64,000 nucleotides of DNA from positions 104,638-168,637 of the forward strand of contig WGMT01000027.1 of NCBI GenBank assembly GCA_016124945.1, written 5' to 3'. The translations under genes were made by a program, and so were the position numbers. This DNA comes from a bacterium. Lineage in GTDB: Bacteria; Chloroflexota; Anaerolineae; Caldilineales; Caldilineaceae. How positions within the stretch are numbered: the stretch's first letter is position 1; each line of letters begins with the position of its first letter. This document shows, piece after piece, positions 59,573-64,000 of the stretch. The notes below the pieces were generated by a model, which was given only the letters and a program-made list of their open reading frames with translations, had not been told where the DNA came from and searched no databases.

Positions 59573-60499
59573 ATGATATATCCACGGTTGGTTGGGTTAC
59601 TCACATTTATCATGTTGCTGGCCGGTTGCGCCATGCCGAATGTGCAGATCTTGACCCAGCCCATCCCTGCGGACACGTCGCAGGTAGACACCACGCCTGA
59701 CAATGGCGCGAGCAGCATGGATGATCCGGAACAGCGGGCAAGTCTGCTGAGCGCCTTCTTCGGCTTGGACGACGATCTCCCCGGCACAGCCAATCTGCGC
59801 ATCTGCGGCGATGTCGGCAAAACGGACGGCATGCCCGTCATCTTCTCACATGAGATCAACAGCGAAACCCTTCAGGCTGCTGACTTTCGTGTTGTCACCG
59901 CTTCAGGCCAGGAAGGTCGGGTAGATTGTGTCACCCTGGCCCCGGCATTGGACACTGGCGAACGCCGGACGGCGTTGCTGCTTGGCGACTTCGGCAGCGC
60001 CGACACAGAGCCACCGGCCACGGTCGAAATCGTGGGCAACCTCTTGTCGTTGGATGAGCAACTCAATTTCAAGGGCGCCGTCATTAGCGTGACGCCGCTT
60101 GCCCCCGGCCCGGACCTGGTGCTAGCGGAATCGGTGCCGGTTGAGCAGTGGAAGTTGGACCAGCCAGGCGGCCCCTGGTCGGTGGGCAGTGGCTGTCCAC
60201 AGGGGACGGTGCAGGCCATCCGCGCCGTCTGGCAGGGGGGTATCACCAAGCCCAACGGTGACGAAGTGGACGATGTCGAACGCATGCAGTACACCGTCAC
60301 CCTGGACCAAAACGGCAACCCCGTTGACACGCTCCCCTTTGCCCTGGGTGACCTTGACGACGGCGACAACAACCACCTGCTCTGCTTGAGCGAAGAAGGC
60401 ACACCCCAATCCATCTCCTTCAGCGCCGGGTACGTCGTCGATCCCAACGGGGATCTGAATCCAGCGACAGCGGTGGAAGTGCAGCCTTTGTCCTCTTGA
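59573..60499 (+). CDS. Lipoprotein of unknown function, 308 residues
   Basis: The lipoprotein signal is clear: MIYPRLVGLLTF, then lipobox LLAGC with Cys near residue 18. The mature protein is Asp/Gly-rich, with strands and no known motif. It ends with a short region of acidic loops (LGDLDDGDNNHLLCLSEEG). Two Cys pairs may form disulfides. The ATG at 59573 has AGGA-like sequence upstream. A longer frame from 59540 lacks an RBS. Exposed on the outer face of the membrane; role unknown. Confidence 0.7.
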   Translation: MIYPRLVGLLTFIMLLAGCAMPNVQILTQPIPADTSQVDTTPDNGASSMDDPEQRASLLSAFFGLDDDLPGTANLRICGDVGKTDGMPVIFSHEINSETLQAADFRVVTASGQEGRVDCVTLAPALDTGERRTALLLGDFGSADTEPPATVEIVGNLLSLDEQLNFKGAVISVTPLAPGPDLVLAESVPVEQWKLDQPGGPWSVGSGCPQGTVQAIRAVWQGGITKPNGDEVDDVERMQYTVTLDQNGNPVDTLPFALGDLDDGDNNHLLCLSEEGTPQSISFSAGYVVDPNGDLNPATAVEVQPLSS

Positions 60500-60633
60500 A
60501 ACTCAATGAATGAGAAAGACGACGAGACAATTGGGGCATGACAGCCAAAGCGGAGCGGCGTAACATCACAGACAGTGCTTCGTCCGCATTCCGACGGCTG
60601 GATTTGACATCTCCCAACACAGGTCGCGCTGAC

Positions 60634-61104
60634 ATGTCTAAACACGGTAATCGCCCCAAGCTTTTTTGGCTACTGCTCGTTCTCCTCTTCTTCCAGGGCG
60701 TCTCGGCAACCCCATCCGGCATGATGTTGGTGCTCGATCCAAGCGGGGAACGGATGCAGATGCCGCTCACCTGGCTGGAAAACTCACCCTTTCCTAACTA
60801 CCTGATTCCGGGTCTCATCCTCAGCATTGTGCTGGGGCTGGGTGCATTCTTCGTCTTCGTTTGCTTGCTCACCTTGCCGGATTGGGGCTGGATGGAACGC
60901 ATCAACCCATTCAAGCGCCAACACTGGGCATGGACCGCCTCCGCTGCCTTCGGTTTGGCGCTGATGATCTGGATTACGGTCCAGGTGCTGATGGTCAGCC
61001 TGGGCGCCTGGCTTCAGCCTTTCTACTTCGGCGTTGGATTGGCGATCTTGCTGCTCACCTTGACCCTGCCTGTGCGCAGCTATCTTTCCAGACAAAGGAA
61101 TTGA
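60634..61104 (+). CDS. Membrane protein of unknown function, 156 residues
   Basis: A helix near the start (residues 10-28), then helices at about 58-80, 101-120 and 127-146, about four in all. An extracytoplasmic loop with GMMLVLDPSGERMQMP follows the first helix. No family recognised. The ATG at 60634 fits the first helix better than the longer frame from 60538, and AGGT lies about nine bases upstream. It ends 25 bases before the convergent WYL regulator. Confidence 0.65.
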   Translation: MSKHGNRPKLFWLLLVLLFFQGVSATPSGMMLVLDPSGERMQMPLTWLENSPFPNYLIPGLILSIVLGLGAFFVFVCLLTLPDWGWMERINPFKRQHWAWTASAAFGLALMIWITVQVLMVSLGAWLQPFYFGVGLAILLLTLTLPVRSYLSRQRN

Positions 61105-61129
61105 AGATCGGCCACGTTCAACTGGGAGT

Positions 61130-62095
61130 TCAATCGTCGTCCGCTTCCTCAACCTGAGCCAACACCTGGCGACAGGACGCTGCGACGCGCGCACGCAGTT
61201 CGGGGGGCGACAGCACCTGTCCTTCGCTTCCCAAACTGAATACCAGCATCTGGGCCAACGCCTCAGATTCCAACTGAATGCGCAGGACGTGCCAACCCTC
61301 TGCGTCAACCTCAACCGAAAAGTGACGTCCCGGCGTCAACCACTGTACAAACGAAAGCCGCTTCGGGTGGATGCGCAACACGAATTCGTATTCCGCAACA
61401 GTGGCGACAAAGTCATCGAGTCGTTCGTGCCAATACCGGGCAAGGTCGAAGTCCGCATCACGCACGAAATGTTCGTCCAGGATCTGAAGCGAGCGCAAGC
61501 GTGACACCCGATAGGTGCGAAACTCGCCGTCGCGTTTGGCCACCAAATACCAGTGACTTGACTTGGCCACCAGGCTGTAGGGTTCCAGCGTGCGTTCGGC
61601 GCTCTGCTGTTGATAGTTCTCATAGACGACATGGATGCGCCAGTCTTCGTAGACAGCCTTCTGCAACTCAGCCCACTGTGCGAACGGCTGCGCATCGTGC
61701 CACCACCAGAGTGGATCGATGTAGATGCGCTGCTGGATGTGGTCCACAGTAGGTTGGTGCTGAGCAGGCAACGCGGCGGACAGTTTGCGCTGCATCTGAG
61801 CGGCGGCTTCACCCAGTCCTACTTCGGCCAGCAAGGCTCGGTTGCCTGTGACGAAGAGGGCGCGGACTTCTGTTTCGGTCAACCCGGTCAACGTGGTCTG
61901 GTAATCTTCGTCCAGCAGGATGCCACCGCCATGTCCCCCTTCGGCGTACAGTGGCACCCCACTGATAGAGAGCGCCTCCACATCGCGCAGGATGGTACGG
62001 CGCGAAACCTCCAGTTCGTCCGCCAATTCAGCCGCCGTCAACTTGCCTCGACGCTGCAAGAGCATCACAATCGCCAGCAATCGATCTGCGCGCAC
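61130..62095 (-). CDS. WYL-domain regulator (YafY-type)
   Basis: The 321-residue protein has a DeoR/HTH_11-type winged helix at the N-terminus (ADRLLAIVMLLQRRGKLTAAEL, LEVSRRTILRDVEAL) and a WYL domain in the middle (EPYSLVAKSSHWYLVAKRDGEFRTYRVSRL), with the WYL-type ligand fold and a C-terminal WCX-like part. Such proteins are usually repressors that sense small ligands or nucleic acid. The GTG at 62095 gives the typical VRADRLL start; a TTG at 62146 lies further up, inside the operator. It is divergent from an alpha/beta hydrolase gene, with a palindromic operator between them. Confidence 0.87.
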   Translation of the reverse strand: MRADRLLAIVMLLQRRGKLTAAELADELEVSRRTILRDVEALSISGVPLYAEGGHGGGILLDEDYQTTLTGLTETEVRALFVTGNRALLAEVGLGEAAAQMQRKLSAALPAQHQPTVDHIQQRIYIDPLWWWHDAQPFAQWAELQKAVYEDWRIHVVYENYQQQSAERTLEPYSLVAKSSHWYLVAKRDGEFRTYRVSRLRSLQILDEHFVRDADFDLARYWHERLDDFVATVAEYEFVLRIHPKRLSFVQWLTPGRHFSVEVDAEGWHVLRIQLESEALAQMLVFSLGSEGQVLSPPELRARVAASCRQVLAQVEEADDD

Positions 62096-62117
62096 AATCC
62101 GTTCGTCCTCTCCATCT

Positions 62118-62160
62118 TGAGTGACAATATTTATCTTGGGTGACAATAGATGTCACCCAA
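62118..62160. promoter_or_regulatory. Operator between the WYL regulator and the hydrolase
   Basis: A perfect palindrome with 10-bp arms, TTGGGTGACA at 62136-62145 and TGTCACCCAA at 62151-62160, around a 5-base centre. A third half-site TTGAGTGACA lies at 62118-62127 in the same orientation as the first. A divergent pair with one such site is a classic arrangement for self-control and control of the neighbour by the regulator. Confidence 0.82.
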
Positions 62161-62228
62161 CCGGGCGTATGCTGTAGGTGTTGTGATTCAGTATATCATT
62201 TCATCTCAGCCCGAGAGGAGCGCTTCAA

Positions 62229-63050
62229 ATGCAGACAGGCTACCTGGAAGTAGCAGACGGCAAGCTTTACTACGAAGACAGCATCACACCGCAAAATCGA
62301 GGAACGCTGGTGCTTTCGCACGCCGGTTTCCTGGATTGCCGGATGTGGGACGAACAGTGGGAGGCATTCCGTTCGACCTACCGCGTCATTCGTTACGACA
62401 TGGCCGGCTTCGGCAAATCTGCGCCAGTGACCGGTCCACGCGCACGCCGTGACGATCTCTACCGGCTGCTCCAACATCTACAAGTGAAGCGTGCACACCT
62501 ACTGGGTTGTTCTATCGGCGGTGAGATTGTCCTCGAGCTAGCGCTTGAGCACCCCGAAATAGTGGCGTCGTTGGTTCTGGTCAACAGTGTACCTGGTGGC
62601 TTTGAAATGCAGGGGGAACCGCCGCAGTATCTCTTCGAGATGATGGCGGCGATGCAGGCGGGTGACGTGGACACGGCGTCGGAACTGCAACTGCGCCTCT
62701 ACGTTGACGGTCCCCAGCGGCAGCCGGACGCGGTGAACCCAGAAGCGCGGCAGCGGGCGGCGCTGATGAACCGGGCCGTCGTGGCCGGCCAAACCTGGCT
62801 GATTGCCGACATGGAGCCACTTCGTCCGCTCGAACCGCCCGCCGTGGCACGGCTGAACACGGTCAACCAGCCGACTTTGATCGTCACCGGCGCGCTGGAT
62901 CATGCAGAGAATCTGCGCGCTGGAGATCTGCTGGCGTCCACTATCCCTGGCGCACGGCAGGTGCGCATGGACAATACCGCCCATGTCCCCAACCTGGAGG
63001 ACGCAGCGACGTTCAATCAAATTGTCCTGGATTTCTTGAATGAACTTTGA
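62229..63050 (+). CDS. Alpha/beta hydrolase
   Basis: The 273-residue enzyme has the full alpha/beta-hydrolase set: oxyanion-side LSHAGFLDCRMW, the nucleophile elbow GCSIGG with Ser, an Asp in VTGALDHAENL, and the His in NTAHVPNLE. Similar to 3-oxoadipate enol-lactonase/haloperoxidase-like proteins. Substrate unknown. GAGGAG about nine bases before the ATG. Its expression is probably controlled by the divergent WYL regulator. Confidence 0.88.
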   Translation: MQTGYLEVADGKLYYEDSITPQNRGTLVLSHAGFLDCRMWDEQWEAFRSTYRVIRYDMAGFGKSAPVTGPRARRDDLYRLLQHLQVKRAHLLGCSIGGEIVLELALEHPEIVASLVLVNSVPGGFEMQGEPPQYLFEMMAAMQAGDVDTASELQLRLYVDGPQRQPDAVNPEARQRAALMNRAVVAGQTWLIADMEPLRPLEPPAVARLNTVNQPTLIVTGALDHAENLRAGDLLASTIPGARQVRMDNTAHVPNLEDAATFNQIVLDFLNEL

Positions 63051-63123
63051 CTGAATAGTAGGAAGACGGACAGCAAACCGCGGACGACACAGATGCGGTC
63101 ACATCCAATGAGGGGGCTACACA

Positions 63124-63747
63124 ATGACAACGCAATTGCTGGAACAAGAAATCAAACAACGCAACCAACGCAACAAACCGTCGGCGAAGAAACCTGAAAT
63201 CGTCGACGTGCCACCCATGAACTTTCTCATGGTCGATGGTGCAGGTGATCCCAACACCAGTCAGGCGTATCGTGACGCAGTCGAAGCACTGTACGGCGTG
63301 TCGTATGCACTCAAGTTCACCCTCAAGAAAGTGGACGGGGTCGTCTATAGCGTCGCTCCATTGGAAGGTCTCTGGTGGAGTGAAGAGATGTCTGTCTTTT
63401 TGAGCGGCGAGCGGACGCGCTGGCAGTGGACCATGATGCTTGCCCAACCGTCGCCAGTGACAGAGGGCAGGGTGGCACAGGTCATCGAAGAGGTGCGGCG
63501 TAAAAAGAATCCTGCCGCCTTGCCGTTGGTGCGCTTTGCAGCGTATCACGAAGGATTGGCGGCCCAAATCATGCACATCGGTCCATATGCGGCGGAAGCA
63601 CCCACGATTCAGCGCTTGCACGCGTTTATCCATGAGGAAGGGGGCGTCCTTCAGCACAAACACCATGAGATCTATCTGGGTGATCCACGCCGCAGCGCCC
63701 CCGAAAAACTCAAAACCGTGATCCGACAGCCTTTTCGGCGCGGGTGA
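63124..63747 (+). CDS. GyrI-like small-molecule-binding protein
   Basis: The 207-residue protein is a stand-alone GyrI-like protein. It shows PPMNFLMVDGAGDPN, AVEALYGVSYALKFTLKK, and late LPLVRFAAYHEGLAAQIMHIGPYAAEAPTI strands. Such domains bind or hydrolyse small, often cyclic compounds and are close to SOUL/heme-type folds. It probably follows the hydrolase in one transcript (73-base gap). A GGGGG run lies before the ATG. The end is 12 bases from a convergent gene. Confidence 0.85.
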   Translation: MTTQLLEQEIKQRNQRNKPSAKKPEIVDVPPMNFLMVDGAGDPNTSQAYRDAVEALYGVSYALKFTLKKVDGVVYSVAPLEGLWWSEEMSVFLSGERTRWQWTMMLAQPSPVTEGRVAQVIEEVRRKKNPAALPLVRFAAYHEGLAAQIMHIGPYAAEAPTIQRLHAFIHEEGGVLQHKHHEIYLGDPRRSAPEKLKTVIRQPFRRG

Positions 63748-63759
63748 GTGGGTAGCGAG

Positions 63760-64000
63760 TCACTCGCCGCTCCCCGGCGCATCGCCCCAATCCGACACGG
63801 CCAGCACCTCTCCGTCGCGCAGCGCCGACTTGTGCGCCATCACACCCGCGGCCATGTAACGCACCGCCTCCCACGCATTGATTAGCGGTTGGCGCTCGTG
63901 CGCCACGGCGTCGACAAATTCATGCACCAGGTAGGCGTGTGAACCGCCATGTCCCCCGTAGAAGTCAGACGTAGTACTGACCGAACGGAATGCATCCGCC
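63760..64000 (-). CDS. Gfo/Idh/MocA-family oxidoreductase, C-terminal end only
   Basis: The visible 79 codons end at TGA (63760-63762). They include DFYGGHGGSHAYLVHEFVD, then RQPLINAWEAVRYMAAGVMA and HKSALRDGEVLAVSDWGDAP. These are typical of the C-terminal part of sugar/inositol-type Gfo/Idh/MocA dehydrogenases, in which this region closes the substrate pocket. The NAD-binding N-terminus lies beyond the window. It fits the sugar-acid theme of the window. Confidence 0.85.
   Translation of the reverse strand, partial: ADAFRSVSTTSDFYGGHGGSHAYLVHEFVDAVAHERQPLINAWEAVRYMAAGVMAHKSALRDGEVLAVSDWGDAPGSGE

Overview
The window looks like chromosomal DNA from a Chloroflexota bacterium, probably Anaerolineae/Caldilineales-like. 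This is inferred, not proven. The signs are high GC, Thr-Pro-rich linkers in surface proteins, secreted proteins ending in a hydrophobic-Leu-Pro tail, many sugar-acid enzymes (enolase superfamily, aldo/keto reductase, UxaA family, Gfo/Idh/MocA), multiheme cytochromes, and intergenic spaces filled with long inverted repeats. No phage, insertion sequence or CRISPR array was seen.

Layout. 1-5.6 kb (minus strand): a truncated short peptide that resembles a RiPP precursor, a secreted beta-rich protein, a PqqD-like protein, a YkgJ-type Cys-cluster protein and an FG-GAP surface protein. 6.0-12.0 kb (minus): a sugar-acid catabolic group (NHL propeller, two enolase-superfamily dehydratases, aldo/keto reductase, SDR) plus a decayed fragment of the NHL gene. 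12.2-15.7 kb: a CASTOR/POLLUX-like RCK channel and a radical SAM protein. 15.7-23.3 kb: a sulfur/redox block, with a thioredoxin-VKOR fusion, two YeeE/YedE transporters (one carrying a rhodanese-like domain without its Cys), a heptaheme cytochrome c fused to a cytochrome b, and an octaheme tetrathionate-reductase-family cytochrome. 23.8-26.5 kb: heme-pathway genes (protoporphyrinogen oxidase and an AhbD/NirJ-like radical SAM/SPASM protein), which fits the heavy heme demand next door. 26.8-32.7 kb: mixed metabolic genes, MerR and AraC regulators, and a DUF433 antitoxin followed by a gutted DUF5615 toxin. 32.9-36.1 kb: a LolDE/MacB-type ABC system. 36-41 kb: phosphoesterase, tRNA-Arg, a large sensor kinase and an MFS transporter. 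41.4-45.2 kb: a heterodimeric ABC exporter. 45.7-49 kb: a Fur-family regulator and a double-length UxaA protein. 49.3-54.1 kb: infC (AUU start), rpmI, rplT, an rRNA-type methyltransferase, two membrane-anchored proteins and tRNA-Lys. 54.3-59.2 kb: an accessory island of lower GC with small regulators and an XRE / cytochrome P450 / ImmA-IrrE / multipass membrane protein cassette, in which the membrane gene carries an in-frame amber codon. 59.5-64 kb: a lipoprotein, a membrane protein, a WYL regulator divergent from an alpha/beta hydrolase with a perfect operator between them, a GyrI-like protein and the end of a Gfo/Idh/MocA oxidoreductase.

The most unusual feature of the window as a whole is its set of intergenic inverted repeats. 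About sixteen long imperfect or perfect palindromes, many built from the same recurring words, sit between genes. The best candidates for undescribed or lightly described systems are the P450/ImmA cassette, the cytochrome-sulfur block, the edge RiPP locus and the palindrome families.
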